Shown piece by piece: positions 25,684 to 34,410 of a DNA stretch of 36,457 nucleotides (its first letter is position 1; each line of letters starts with the position of its first letter). Source of the DNA: Flavobacteriales bacterium UBA7325. Lineage in GTDB: Bacteria > Bacteroidota > Bacteroidia > Flavobacteriales_D > Crocinitomicaceae. The stretch lies in contig DKPV01000087.1 in the NCBI GenBank assembly GCA_002471375.1, forward strand, positions 26,627 to 63,083, read 5' to 3'. The position numbers were made by a program, and so were the translations under genes. The notes below the pieces were generated by a model. The model was given only the letters and a program-made list of their open reading frames with translations. It searched no databases and was not told the DNA's origin.

Positions 25684-25691
25684 CAAATATA
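25684..25691 (-). promoter_or_regulatory. Promoter -7 element for the carboxylase-ElaA-M13 unit
   Basis: On the minus strand it reads TATATTTG, an exact TAnnTTTG match 21 bases ahead of the ATG at 25662. No TTTG is seen at the expected -33 spacing. Confidence 0.36.
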
Positions 25692-25870
25692 GGGAATTGA
25701 AAGCGAAAAAAGATTGCTATCATGCTGGTTTATTTGATTTGCAGCGATGAGTCTAATTGACGGCTACCGAATGTGATTTTCCTGCTGAAATACAACAGTA
25801 GGTTTATATTCACAGTCGCGTGTTTGAAACTCAATCTTAATTTTTGGATAGAATGAAGTAACTTCGTGCA

Positions 25871-26515
25871 ATGCAGGACTCGTTCAAATATAAAGGTATG
25901 AGACGTCAACTTGTCAGAGAGTTGAACGAGAAGGGGATTAAAGACAAAAGGGTGCTAGATGCTTTCGAGGCTATTCCACGTCATTTCTTTCTTGACAACG
26001 CCTTCGCTGAACAAGCCTATACGAATATGCCATTCCAAATTGGTTCTGGCCAAACAATTAGTCACCCTTATACGGTCGCTTTTCAAACTGAACTTCTCGA
26101 TATTCAGAAAGGCGATAAGATTTTAGAGATTGGATCTGGTTCTGGTTTTCAGACGTGTATGCTTTGTGAAATGGGAGCGAAGGTTTATAGTATTGAGCGC
26201 CACAAGGAATTGCACTTGAAAGCGCAACGCATGGTTCGAAAACTGAACTATATTGCTCGTATGTCTTTTGGTGATGGATACAAGGGTTTGCCGACGTTTG
26301 CTCCGTTCGATAAGATTATCATCACTTGCGGTGCTCCAAATATCCCACAAGATTTACTTGATCAGTTGAAGATCGGGGGGATTATGGTTATTCCTGTTGG
26401 AGAAGGAGCAGAGCAGCAAATGAAATTGGTAACTAAGACATCAAATGAGGATTATTCAGTCCAAGACTTAGGTGTGTTTAGCTTCGTTCCGATGCTTGAA
26501 AACAAAGTGAAATAG
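25871..26515 (+). CDS. pcm: Protein-L-isoaspartate O-methyltransferase
   Basis: A 214-residue SAM-dependent methyltransferase. The Pcm signature IPRHFFLDNAFAEQAY is near the start, the substrate loop GQTISHPYTVAFQTELL follows, and the SAM-binding ILEIGSGSGFQTCML is at about 80-94. Then come YSIER (motif II) and the IIITCGAPNIPQDLLDQL segment. It methylates isoaspartyl residues in damaged proteins so that they can return to aspartyl. The gene is monocistronic, followed 25 bp after the stop by a strong terminator. The start at 25871 is preferred because an in-frame ATG further in (MRRQLV, residue 10) would cut off part of the first helix. Confidence 0.93.
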   Translation: MQDSFKYKGMRRQLVRELNEKGIKDKRVLDAFEAIPRHFFLDNAFAEQAYTNMPFQIGSGQTISHPYTVAFQTELLDIQKGDKILEIGSGSGFQTCMLCEMGAKVYSIERHKELHLKAQRMVRKLNYIARMSFGDGYKGLPTFAPFDKIIITCGAPNIPQDLLDQLKIGGIMVIPVGEGAEQQMKLVTKTSNEDYSVQDLGVFSFVPMLENKVK

Positions 26516-26539
26516 AAAATTTCAGAATATTTCTAAAAT

Positions 26540-26573
26540 AAAAAAGGGAGAATCAGTTGATTCTCCCTTTTTT
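26540..26573. terminator. Bidirectional terminator between pcm and trxB
   Basis: An almost perfect palindrome: six A, GGGAGAATC, a short AGTT loop, GATTCTCCC, six T. It gives a 15-bp stem with A and T tracts on both sides and serves the convergent pcm and thioredoxin reductase transcripts. Confidence 0.9.
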
Positions 26574-26607
26574 AATTCTTCCAAGTTTTATTTTGTTGTG
26601 TATAATT

Positions 26608-27558
26608 CTAATGCCCTTTTGCAGCTAAGTATCTTTCAGCGTCTAAAGCAGCGATACATCCGGTACCAGCCGCAGTTATAGCTTGTCGATATGTCTTATC
26701 AGCAGCATCTCCAGCAACGAAGACTCCTGGGACATTTGTCTTTGATGTTCCGGGCTCTTCGTATTCGATGTAGCCTGTGTCATCAAGGTTAATGAAATCT
26801 TTAAAAATGTCAGTGTTTGGTTTGTGTCCGATCGCCACAAAGAAACCTGTTGCAGGAATGTCAGTCAAATCACCTGAAATATTATTCTTGACAAGAACTC
26901 CAGTCACAACCTGTCCGTCTCCAAGTACTTCTTCGGTCTCCGTATTGAACAGGATTTCAATATTCTCGGTATTCTTAACTCGTTCAGCCATAATTTTTGA
27001 GGCTCTAAATTCATCTCTACGTACTAACATAGTAACCTTAGTACATAATTTAGAAAGGTAATGTGCCTCTTCACATGCAGAATCTCCTGCACCGACTATA
27101 ACTGTTTCGTGACCTCTATAAAAGAATCCATCACACACTGCGCAAGCTGATACTCCACCGCCTAGTTTTAGGTATTTTTGCTCGCTCTCTAGTCCAAGAT
27201 ATTTCGCCGAAGCTCCTGTAGAGATGATGATTGTGTCTGCATGGATCTCTGTCCCATCATCAGCCCAAGCCTTATGAACATCTCCTGAGAAATCAACTTT
27301 TGTGATAAATCCGAAACGAACATCTGTTTCAAATCTCTTAGCTTGTGCCTCAAGTTGAACCATCATTTCTGGGCCAGTAACGCCATCTGGATAACCTGGG
27401 AAGTTTTCAACTTCATTGGTTGTTGTTAGCTGTCCTCCAGGTTGCATTCCTTGGTATAACATTGGGCTCATGTCCGCACGTGCTGCATAAATTGCGGCTG
27501 TATAACCAGCAGGTCCAGAACCGATAATTAGGCATTTTACTTTTTCAATATCGCTCAT
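26608..27558 (-). CDS. trxB: Thioredoxin-disulfide reductase
   Basis: A 316-residue low-molecular-weight thioredoxin reductase. The FAD-binding IIGSGPAGYTAAIYAAR is near the start, the redox-active CAVC is at 139-142 (SACAVCDGFF), the NADPH site is VGAGDSACEEAHYL, and the second FAD element is GVFVAGDAADKTYRQAITAAGTGC. It reduces thioredoxin with NADPH. In a bacillithiol-containing cell related enzymes can reduce bacillithiol disulfide, but the CAVC motif fits TrxB. The ATG at 27558 is 37 bases downstream of a TAnnTTTG element. Confidence 0.95.
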   Translation of the reverse strand: MSDIEKVKCLIIGSGPAGYTAAIYAARADMSPMLYQGMQPGGQLTTTNEVENFPGYPDGVTGPEMMVQLEAQAKRFETDVRFGFITKVDFSGDVHKAWADDGTEIHADTIIISTGASAKYLGLESEQKYLKLGGGVSACAVCDGFFYRGHETVIVGAGDSACEEAHYLSKLCTKVTMLVRRDEFRASKIMAERVKNTENIEILFNTETEEVLGDGQVVTGVLVKNNISGDLTDIPATGFFVAIGHKPNTDIFKDFINLDDTGYIEYEEPGTSKTNVPGVFVAGDAADKTYRQAITAAGTGCIAALDAERYLAAKGH

Positions 27559-27594
27559 ATTCTTTATCTAATTTTTTCTCATTTGATGTAGAAA

Positions 27595-27602
27595 CAAAAA
27601 TA
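27595..27602 (-). promoter_or_regulatory. Promoter -7 element for trxB
   Basis: On the minus strand this reads TATTTTTG, an exact TAnnTTTG match, with about 36 bases to the ATG at 27558. A -33 TTTG is not evident. Confidence 0.4.
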
Positions 27603-27691
27603 ACATTTCAATAAGAATTAAAATATGATTCAACTTTCTTTCTAACTATCTAGGAATTCAATGATTTTAACAATCAAAAGAATGCATATAT

Positions 27692-27722
27692 TTTGCTATT
27701 GACGAAAAGAACAGTAGCTTTG
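27692..27722 (+). promoter_or_regulatory. Bacteroidota promoter (TTTG-N19-TAGCTTTG) for the helicase gene
   Basis: TTTG at 27692-27695 is followed by a 19-base spacer and TAGCTTTG at 27715-27722. Both elements match the consensus for the primary sigma factor of this phylum at the canonical spacing, the best promoter in the window. The expected transcription start is near 27729, about 20 bases ahead of the ATG at 27750. Confidence 0.65.
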
Positions 27723-27749
27723 TAGCCACTTTTTTTCCTAACATATATT

Positions 27750-29261
27750 ATGATTGATACTGAATTGTACGAAGCCAAAACCCTCTATCCCTTTCAGGAA
27801 CAGACGGTTATTTCGATCTTAAGTGAACTAAAAGAGAACGGTAAGGATTTTAACCTTCTCTTTCAATTACCTACTGGTGGAGGAAAGACAGTCATATTTT
27901 CTGAGATAGCGCGTCGCTATATAGAAACGATGAAAGAAAAAGTACTAATTCTTACCCATAGAATAGAGTTATCTGTTCAGACAAGTCGACAGCTTTCTGC
28001 GATAGGTGTTGGGAATATGGTTATTAGTAGTGAGGTGAAAGAAATTCCAAAAGATTGTGATCATCAGTGCTTTATTGCAATGGTGGAGACATTAAATAAT
28101 CGATTAAACGATGACAAAGACTTCATTAAAGGAGTAGGGCTCGTGATTGTCGATGAGGCGCATTACAACAGTTTTCGTAAGATTTTTCAGTTTTATGATA
28201 ATGCAAATATTCTCGGTGTAACAGCAACTCCACTAAGTAGTAATAAGGCGCTACCATTAAATGACAACTACAATAAGTTGTTGGTAGGAGAGAGTATCTC
28301 TTCTTTAATTGAGTGTGGATATCTTGCTGATGCTGACTCTTATACGTACGATGTCAATCTTCACGGATTAAAGATCGGATCCAATGGTGATTTTACTGTG
28401 AGTAGTTCAGATGTAGTCTATGGTAACTACTTCATGCAAGAGAAACTATTATTCGCATATGAGGAAGTTGCAGTTGGTGACAAGACATTGATCTTCAACT
28501 CTGGTATTGAGACGTCTTTAAGAGTAGAGGAGACATTCAAAAAACGTGGATATCCAATTCGACATTTGGATTCTACATTTAGTGATAAAGATCGTAAAGA
28601 TGTTCTCGCTTGGTTCAAGAAAACAGACGACGCTATCCTGACCTCTGTTGGTATTTTGACAACAGGGTTTGATGAGCCTACTGTGCAGACAATCATATTG
28701 AATCGAGCGACACGTTCGCTTACACTTTATCATCAGATGATAGGTCGTGGGTCAAGACGCTTGCCTAAAAAGGCTAGATTCAAGGTAATCGATTTGGGTA
28801 ATAACGTGAGACGATTTGGAATTTGGCAAGATTTTCTGAATTGGCAAGACGCATTCAAATTTCCAGATCGTTTCTTAGAGGCTCGATTGAGTGAGGCGGA
28901 AGATTTGGAATTTGAAGTGGAATTTGAATTCCCAAGAGCAACTTCGGAAGCACTTAAAGTTGATATGATGATTGAATTCAACATTAAGGAAGTGTACTAC
29001 GAGTGCGTTGATAATGGTCAAAAGGGGAAGGATGCGATCGATGCATCTCTTGAAAATCACTACACTGCAATCATGGCCTCTGCTGAGGATTATTTCCACG
29101 GACTTGAGCTTATGGATATGCTTCGAGATCATATTGATCACCGTTTGAAACATTACACGAAATGTATTACAAAGAGTACTCCTAATTACTTGAAATACAT
29201 TACCGAGACGTACCACAGACAGCTACGTCAACGCCTAAGGGCCAATTTAGCGGACGAGTAA
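27750..29261 (+). CDS. SF2 DEAD/DEAH-box helicase (XPB/RAD25-like)
   Basis: A 503-residue superfamily 2 helicase. Motif I is LPTGGGKTVIF (41-47 core), motif II DEAH at 135-138, motif III TATP at 158-161, and motif VI QMIGRGSRR at 329-337. An LTTGFDEP element (motif V) precedes motif VI. About 130 residues follow the second RecA domain, acidic then Tyr/His-rich, with no domain I recognise. The compact helicase core with RGSRR resembles the YprA/XPB-like DNA translocases that act in DNA repair or defence. No nuclease, methylase or other defence partner is adjacent, so a stand-alone DNA repair or remodelling role is more likely. A good promoter precedes it. Confidence 0.88.
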   Translation: MIDTELYEAKTLYPFQEQTVISILSELKENGKDFNLLFQLPTGGGKTVIFSEIARRYIETMKEKVLILTHRIELSVQTSRQLSAIGVGNMVISSEVKEIPKDCDHQCFIAMVETLNNRLNDDKDFIKGVGLVIVDEAHYNSFRKIFQFYDNANILGVTATPLSSNKALPLNDNYNKLLVGESISSLIECGYLADADSYTYDVNLHGLKIGSNGDFTVSSSDVVYGNYFMQEKLLFAYEEVAVGDKTLIFNSGIETSLRVEETFKKRGYPIRHLDSTFSDKDRKDVLAWFKKTDDAILTSVGILTTGFDEPTVQTIILNRATRSLTLYHQMIGRGSRRLPKKARFKVIDLGNNVRRFGIWQDFLNWQDAFKFPDRFLEARLSEAEDLEFEVEFEFPRATSEALKVDMMIEFNIKEVYYECVDNGQKGKDAIDASLENHYTAIMASAEDYFHGLELMDMLRDHIDHRLKHYTKCITKSTPNYLKYITETYHRQLRQRLRANLADE

Positions 29262-29327
29262 ATCAACTCTTTTGTGGAATATGAACTAAACCTACATCCT
29301 AATGTGCAGGTAACAAATTCTGACACC

Positions 29328-29435
29328 ATGAAAAAAAACATCAACATCAAAGAGCCTTGTTCTGAGAGCCTGGAGCAAATGTCTCCAACTCAAAAAGGAG
29401 CGTTTTGCGATAAGTGTGCAATGGCGGTTTGCTAG
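29328..29435 (+). pseudogene. Truncated N-terminal remnant of a Cys-motif Bacteroidota protein
   Basis: ATG 29328 opens 35 codons, then TAG. The peptide begins MKKNINIKEPCSESLEQMSP and continues TQKGAFCDKCAMAVC. It closely matches an N-terminal motif I know from longer Bacteroidota membrane proteins: EPC followed by M-x-PT-x-KG-x-FC-x-x-C-x-x-x-V-x-DF (memory of the family). In those proteins the FCxxC leads into a longer chain; here the reading frame stops three residues after the position expected for V-x-DF. No continuation of the family motif is visible in the other frames downstream. It is best read as the start of a decayed gene; a functional 35-aa peptide is less likely but possible. 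Confidence 0.55.
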
Positions 29436-29491
29436 ATAAAACCGTAAAATGTAGGAAGGTAAGTTGGATAATCCTTTTATTCGATAAATAG

Positions 29492-29522
29492 TTGCATTTT
29501 ACACTTAAAGACACTATTATTG
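29492..29522 (+). promoter_or_regulatory. Candidate promoter for the lipocalin-like lipoprotein gene
   Basis: TTG at 29492-29494, a 20-base spacer, and TATTATTG at 29515-29522, one mismatch from TAnnTTTG. Transcription would begin about 55 bases before the ATG at 29585. Weaker than the other promoter calls because of the mismatch. Confidence 0.3.
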
Positions 29523-29584
29523 ACGACTAATTTTATTAACCACCAAGACGACTCCAAAATCGTTTAGGATTTTAAACCACAATC

Positions 29585-29929
29585 ATGAAAAATTTAATTT
29601 TTGTATTTGCAGCACTTGCATTAGTGTTAGCATCCTGCGGAGGAGGAGATACAGTTGTTGGGAAATGGCAATTAGAAAGTGTAACAGGCGAGGAGCTTAC
29701 GGATTCTGAGAAAGAATCAATAATGACTTTCAACGAAGACGGGACATGTGAGAACAAGCGTGGAGATCGTGTTCGTAAGGCGACGTACAAGGTAAGTGAG
29801 GATGGAAAGACAATCACTCTTGTTGTGGAAGGCGGAAAAGAAGACACAATGGAGGATGTTGTTTTGACAGCTGACAAATTAAGCTTCAAGGATCGTGATG
29901 ATACAATCACATACAAGAGAATAGAATAA
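29585..29929 (+). CDS. Lipocalin-like small lipoprotein
   Basis: A 114-residue protein with a lipobox ending in VLASC (Cys18). The mature part begins VVGKWQLESVTGEEL, the start of a lipocalin-like strand (GKWQL), followed by alternating strands and turns (TFNEDGTCEN, ATYKVSEDGKTITLVVEGG, LSFKDRDDTITYKRI). This is the pattern of the small lipocalin-like proteins of Bacteroidota, which may bind hydrophobic ligands. There is an extra Cys in the mature chain (residue 57). The transcription unit ends at a strong terminator 25 bp after the stop codon. Confidence 0.8.
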   Translation: MKNLIFVFAALALVLASCGGGDTVVGKWQLESVTGEELTDSEKESIMTFNEDGTCENKRGDRVRKATYKVSEDGKTITLVVEGGKEDTMEDVVLTADKLSFKDRDDTITYKRIE

Positions 29930-29954
29930 GGACTACAACTACAATAACTAAATC

Positions 29955-29987
29955 ACCCTGGTTTCAAATTTGAACCCAGGGTTTTTT
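29955..29987 (+). terminator. Rho-independent terminator after the lipocalin-like gene
   Basis: A 14-bp near-perfect stem (ACCCTGGTTTC pairing with GAACCCAGGGT, one G-T wobble) around a small AAATTT loop is followed by six T. It is only 12 bp from the stop of the convergent LysE gene. The T-tract is on the plus strand only. Confidence 0.88.
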
Positions 29988-29998
29988 ATTGAATGAAA

Positions 29999-30610
29999 TC
30001 ACAACGATATAGTTACTGAAGCCCAGAGCAATCTAGCTCCGAAGAGAATCATAACGAGTCCGAAAATTCGGAAAACTTGCCTCAATATCTTTGGGTGAAT
30101 TAATTTGAGCAATCGTTGTGCAAAGATTGCCTTGAGGATGTCGGTTGAGAATATTACGACTAAAGTTGTGATCACCGATACAACACTCCAATAATCATCG
30201 TAAATAGTTTGGTTGTAAGAAATAAAACCAAGCCATACAGCAAATACAAAGGGGTTCACGAAATTTATCAGAAACCCGTTCATAAAGTAAATTCCTAACG
30301 ATTTCTTCTTGATTTTCCCTTCAATATTCGTCTCTGTATTTGGTTTGATAGCATATTTTAATCCAATAATTAGAAGGATAATTCCTCCCGCCAAAGCAAT
30401 CCATTTTTGGTATTCAGGATCGTTGAAGTATTTCTTAACACCATAGAACGCAAGCACAACGTAGATAGCGTCACCGATAATAATACCGAAAGCCACCGCG
30501 ACGCCTGCTTTGGTTCCAGATTCCATTGAACTCTTGATTAAGTAGAAGAGAACTGGACCAATGAATGCAAGTGTGCTTAATCCAAGTAAGATTCCTGTGA
30601 CTATGGCCAT
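29999..30610 (-). CDS. LysE family exporter
   Basis: A 203-residue membrane protein with six hydrophobic helices. The LysE hallmarks are visible: GILLGLSTLAFIGPVLFYLI near the start, ESGTKAGVAVAFGIIIGDAIYVVLA, and NGFLINFVNPFVFAVWLG with the conserved NP. The family exports basic amino acids, homoserine lactone or threonine. The substrate is not readable. The ATG overlaps the stop of the upstream four-helix membrane gene by one base (TAATG), so the two are coupled. Confidence 0.86.
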   Translation of the reverse strand: MAIVTGILLGLSTLAFIGPVLFYLIKSSMESGTKAGVAVAFGIIIGDAIYVVLAFYGVKKYFNDPEYQKWIALAGGIILLIIGLKYAIKPNTETNIEGKIKKKSLGIYFMNGFLINFVNPFVFAVWLGFISYNQTIYDDYWSVVSVITTLVVIFSTDILKAIFAQRLLKLIHPKILRQVFRIFGLVMILFGARLLWASVTISL

Positions 30611-31035
30611 TAACTTGATTTTAGAGCGTTCTTGGTTGTGTCTGTTGCAACTTTCTTTCTACTTATAAGTGCAAATAGGTTTACCACGTGCAATAACCAG
30701 AAGAGCACGGCAATTGAAACCGCATAATAGAACCCATTGTCAAAGTTCCAGTCTTCAATTTGTTCCTTCTGAATTATAATCGAAAGTATAACGAAGTATA
30801 GGAAGAAGGAAAAGCACAGAATCAACCCGATTAATGCTGTGGCGATGTTTTGTTTAATTCCAGTAATGAGTAGGATGATTAGATAGAGTGCTAATTGTGC
30901 CCAAGCAAAATTAATATCGTAACCGCTAATGTGTCTTGTAATATCTGTATCAATGAAAACTTGGACATAGGGTGCAACTAGTGTCAAAACTGCAAGCAAC
31001 AGACAGACCATAGAGTAAAAAAGATGTCCTTTCAT
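30610..31035 (-). CDS. Four-helix small membrane protein (possibly DUF4293)
   Basis: A 141-residue protein with four hydrophobic segments near residues 8-26, 46-60, 66-88 and 104-126, with a basic C-terminus (RKKVATDTTKN). The layout resembles DUF4293 in size and topology, but the N-terminus does not carry the pattern I would expect, so the assignment is tentative. It precedes the LysE gene with a one-base overlap and is the first gene of that unit. A candidate -7 element with one mismatch lies just upstream. Confidence 0.6.
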   Translation of the reverse strand: MKGHLFYSMVCLLLAVLTLVAPYVQVFIDTDITRHISGYDINFAWAQLALYLIILLITGIKQNIATALIGLILCFSFFLYFVILSIIIQKEQIEDWNFDNGFYYAVSIAVLFWLLHVVNLFALISRKKVATDTTKNALKSS

Positions 31036-31247
31036 ACTTCGAATTTACAATTTCTTGTAACACTATGCATTCATCGCGTGTCATCTTTATTTTGACTTAT
31101 TAGTTAGTCAATTAATCATTAGTATTCACGAGAAGAAAGGCGCCGAATTGAGCGTTGGACTAAAACAGTTAAGTAATCTCCATATTTTTTTAGAATGTGT
31201 TAATATTTTCACAATCACTAGGTTTCCTATCTTATCGTTAAAAACAA

Positions 31248-31278
31248 TTGGAGGGTAAGTCGATTTGGTTTATCTTTA
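31248..31278 (+). promoter_or_regulatory. Candidate promoter for the T9SS-sorted protein gene
   Basis: TTG at 31248-31250, a 20-base spacer and TATCTTTA at 31271-31278 (one mismatch to TAnnTTTG). The start of transcription would lie about 16 bases before the ATG at 31301. The TTG at 31265, sometimes taken as a start codon, would lie upstream of the transcript and is rejected. Confidence 0.35.
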
Positions 31279-31300
31279 TTACTTACAAAAAACAACTTAT

Positions 31301-34300
31301 ATGAAAAAGAAACTACTACTATTTATGGTCACTGCGTTCAGCGGACTTGTAGCATGGGGGCAATGTTTGCCAACATTCACGAGTGCATGTACGTCAGGTG
31401 ATTTCATTAATAGTGTTACGTTTAACACTATTAGTAACCTTGGAACTGGTTGTACCAACCCAAGCATGAACAATTATGCGGATTACACTGCAATTTCAAC
31501 GAATGTTCAACAAAACACAACTTATCAGATTGATGTTGCTGCCGGTCCTTCATGGGGGCAATATATGGCCGTTTTCATTGATTTTAACAACAACGGAAGT
31601 TTTAATGATCCGGGAGAATTTTTTGATGTAGGTTATGCTGCTGCAGGTGCAACAGCTTCGAATAATATTTTAATTCCAAATGGAGTACCTGGTGGATCAG
31701 TTACTATGCGTGTTATTGCAAAGTATGGAACTGGGACTATTATAGCGGGGCAGAGTTGTAACAACTTTAGTTATGGAGAGTGTGAAGACTATACTTTGAA
31801 TATCTCAGCTCCGTTAACGGATGATGCTGGTATCGCGGAGTTCGTTACACCAACATTGCCTACTTGTAGCTTCACAGATTCAATTCGTGTAGCAATTACA
31901 AATTTTGGTACTGACACTTTGTTCTCTGCGAATATCGATTGGGTAATTAATGTAACACCAATGACTACGTACAACTGGACCGGTGCTTTACCACCATTCG
32001 CTACAGATACGGTAAATCTTGGTTTATTCCCATTAGCTACTGGAGATGCGCTTAATGCTATTTCTTCAATGCCAAATGGTTCTGTTGAGAATCCTGCTGG
32101 AGCTTATAACGATGCTGCTTCTATAGCGAGTTTATCGCAAGGATTAAATGGAATCTACACAATTGGTGGGATTACTCCTGATTATGCAACATTCGCCGCT
32201 GCTATGACGGATATAAATACATTCGGATTGTGTGGAGCTGTTGTTTTTGACATCCGTGATGGAGTTTACAACGAACAAATTGATTTGACATCAGTTCTTT
32301 CAGATGCTACTAACAACATAACTTTCCGTTCAGAAAATGGAGATGCTTCGTTAGTTACTTTAAGTTATGCTGGAACGTCTGGTACTGATAACTTTGTTGT
32401 TAACTTAAACAACACTGACTATGCTTCATTTGAAGATTTAACATTAGAGAATTCTGGTTTTAGTTTCGGTTCTGTAGTAAAAGTATCGGGTGGTTCAGAT
32501 TACAATCGATTTGAAGATTGTCATATGCATACTGTTGCTAACACATCCACATCTACAAATACAGCTGTACTTTATTCAAACAATGGGAAGGATAATGGAA
32601 ACGAATTCATTAACAACATTTTTGAAGGAGGAAGTTACGGTGCTTACTGGTACGGTGCTGGCACATTACCTACGGACTTAGAGTCTGGAACCGTATTTGA
32701 CGGTAACACTTTCTTGGATAACTACTATTATGGTGCTCGTTTCGAGAGACAAGATGCTCCTATGTTCATTGGAAACTCTTTCATTGGAGAATCTACTTAT
32801 ACTGGACCTCGATTCGCGATGTATATGAACTACTGTGACAATGGATTCACAGCAACGGATAACAATATCTATGGTTCAGCTACATCGAGCTGGAGATATG
32901 GAATGTATATGATTAACTGTGATGCAACAAATGTTGCTCACGCTACAGTTGCGAACAACATGTGTCAAGTAGGGGCTATTGGAAATACATCGTCGACCTA
33001 CGCAATGTACATTTCAAATTGTGGGTATACTGATATACAACATAACAGTGGTTACATTATTGATGGTGGTGTTTCTTCACGTGCGTTCTATGGAGCGAGT
33101 GGAGGTGGAAATACATTAGCTAACAACATCTTTGCAACAGATAGTTCTGGATATGCAATCTATTTAGGAAGTAACTATACACTGATTTCTTCAGACAACA
33201 ACTTGTTCCATTCGCCAATGGGTAATGTTGGATATTATGGAAATGCTAATCAAGCAACCTTGGCTGATTTTCAAGCTGCTTCGGGATTAGATGCGAACAG
33301 TGTTGATATGAACCCTAACTTTAATTCACCTTACGATCTACATGTTTGTAATGATTCATTGAAGGGATTAGGAATGCCATTGGCAATCGCAACTGATATT
33401 GATGGACAGCCAAGAAACGCAGCAACTCCTGATATGGGAGCGGATGAGTTTACTGATCTAGCTGGTAACTTCCTCGGAAGTGATGTAGAGATCTGTACTG
33501 GTGATGTTCTTGTTCTAGCTGCTGGTGCACCTTCTGATGCAATACTATGGTCAACTGGTGATACTACAACAATGATTAATGTAACTGCACCAGGAACATA
33601 CTTTGTTACAGTGACTGGAGCTTGCGGAATTGGAGTTGATACAGTAGATGTTACTGCTTCAGCATTAGTTTATTCAGGATATCTTGAGGGAGCTGGTCTT
33701 GAATTCTGTACAGGAGATAGTGTATTATTATACTCAAATGAAAATGGATATGATTCTTACTTGTGGACTGGAGGTACAACGAATGATTCTTTGTTCGTAA
33801 GTGCTGGAGGAACATATACGTTAGATGTAACTGATGGATGTGGTACTGGTTCTGAGTCAATCACAGTAGTAGAGAATTCTGCTCCAACTGCAGGATTTAC
33901 GTGGACTAACTCATTCGTAACTGGAATATTCACTAACACTTCAACTGGAGGTGGGACTGCAATTTACGCTTGGGATTTCGGTGATGGTAACACATCAACT
34001 GAGATGAACCCAACGCACTTGTATTCTGCTGCTGGAACATACACAGTTACTATGACTGTTACTAACGATTGTGGTACATCAACATTTACAAACGATATTA
34101 TCGTTACAACTGTAGGAGTTGAGGAAATCGCTGGATTAGGAACAATCACTGTGTATCCAAATCCATCAACTGGATTATTCCAATTAGATGTTAACTTGAA
34201 CGAGTCTTTGACACTTGACATTGTTGTTACAAACATGCTAGGTGAAGAGGTTGCTGTAAGTCAAATCAATGCATTGGATGGTATCCATTCAGGTGTTATT

Positions 34301-34390
34301 GATCTTACATCAAAAGCTCCAGGAGTATACTTCTTAAACGTTATCTCTGATAACAACACAATCAAAACACAAGTTTTGGTGAAAAAATAA
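31301..34390 (+). CDS. T9SS-sorted GEVED, beta-helix and PKD cell-surface protein
   Basis: The protein has 1029 residues from ATG 31301. Signal peptide MKKKLLLFMVTAFSGLVAWGQ is followed by a GEVED-type domain with FIDFNNNGSFNDPGEFF and GECEDY (near 159-164). A segment with ITNFGTDTLFSANIDWVINV follows at about 195-260 (CARDB-like). Residues about 290-680 are Asn/Gly/Tyr-rich and repetitive, as in a right-handed parallel beta-helix. Two short Ig-like units follow (EICTGDVLVLAAG, EFCTGDSVLLYSN), then a PKD domain (861-938) with WDFGDG. The C-terminal 81 residues (YPNPSTG, 949-1029) are a type A T9SS sorting domain. It should be exported across the outer membrane and anchored or released. A role in adhesion or polysaccharide binding is inferred. 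A strong terminator follows. Confidence 0.92.
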   Translation: MKKKLLLFMVTAFSGLVAWGQCLPTFTSACTSGDFINSVTFNTISNLGTGCTNPSMNNYADYTAISTNVQQNTTYQIDVAAGPSWGQYMAVFIDFNNNGSFNDPGEFFDVGYAAAGATASNNILIPNGVPGGSVTMRVIAKYGTGTIIAGQSCNNFSYGECEDYTLNISAPLTDDAGIAEFVTPTLPTCSFTDSIRVAITNFGTDTLFSANIDWVINVTPMTTYNWTGALPPFATDTVNLGLFPLATGDALNAISSMPNGSVENPAGAYNDAASIASLSQGLNGIYTIGGITPDYATFAAAMTDINTFGLCGAVVFDIRDGVYNEQIDLTSVLSDATNNITFRSENGDASLVTLSYAGTSGTDNFVVNLNNTDYASFEDLTLENSGFSFGSVVKVSGGSDYNRFEDCHMHTVANTSTSTNTAVLYSNNGKDNGNEFINNIFEGGSYGAYWYGAGTLPTDLESGTVFDGNTFLDNYYYGARFERQDAPMFIGNSFIGESTYTGPRFAMYMNYCDNGFTATDNNIYGSATSSWRYGMYMINCDATNVAHATVANNMCQVGAIGNTSSTYAMYISNCGYTDIQHNSGYIIDGGVSSRAFYGASGGGNTLANNIFATDSSGYAIYLGSNYTLISSDNNLFHSPMGNVGYYGNANQATLADFQAASGLDANSVDMNPNFNSPYDLHVCNDSLKGLGMPLAIATDIDGQPRNAATPDMGADEFTDLAGNFLGSDVEICTGDVLVLAAGAPSDAILWSTGDTTTMINVTAPGTYFVTVTGACGIGVDTVDVTASALVYSGYLEGAGLEFCTGDSVLLYSNENGYDSYLWTGGTTNDSLFVSAGGTYTLDVTDGCGTGSESITVVENSAPTAGFTWTNSFVTGIFTNTSTGGGTAIYAWDFGDGNTSTEMNPTHLYSAAGTYTVTMTVTNDCGTSTFTNDIIVTTVGVEEIAGLGTITVYPNPSTGLFQLDVNLNESLTLDIVVTNMLGEEVAVSQINALDGIHSGVIDLTSKAPGVYFLNVISDNNTIKTQVLVKK

Positions 34391-34410
34391 ATAAAGATTA
34401 AATTCTTTAA

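Noticed and set aside
28875..29216. Minus-strand 113-codon open frame inside the helicase gene
   Set aside because: It lies fully inside a clear helicase coding region, has low-complexity composition, and matches no family; it is a shadow of the opposite strand.
27750..29261. The helicase as part of a defence island
   Set aside because: The neighbours are trxB, a lipocalin-like lipoprotein and a LysE exporter; no nuclease, methylase, toxin or mobile element is seen within the window.
29444..29502. GTAAAATG and CATTTTAC as an inverted repeat ahead of the lipocalin-like gene
   Set aside because: Eight A/T-rich bases with a 43-base loop are expected by chance in this DNA.
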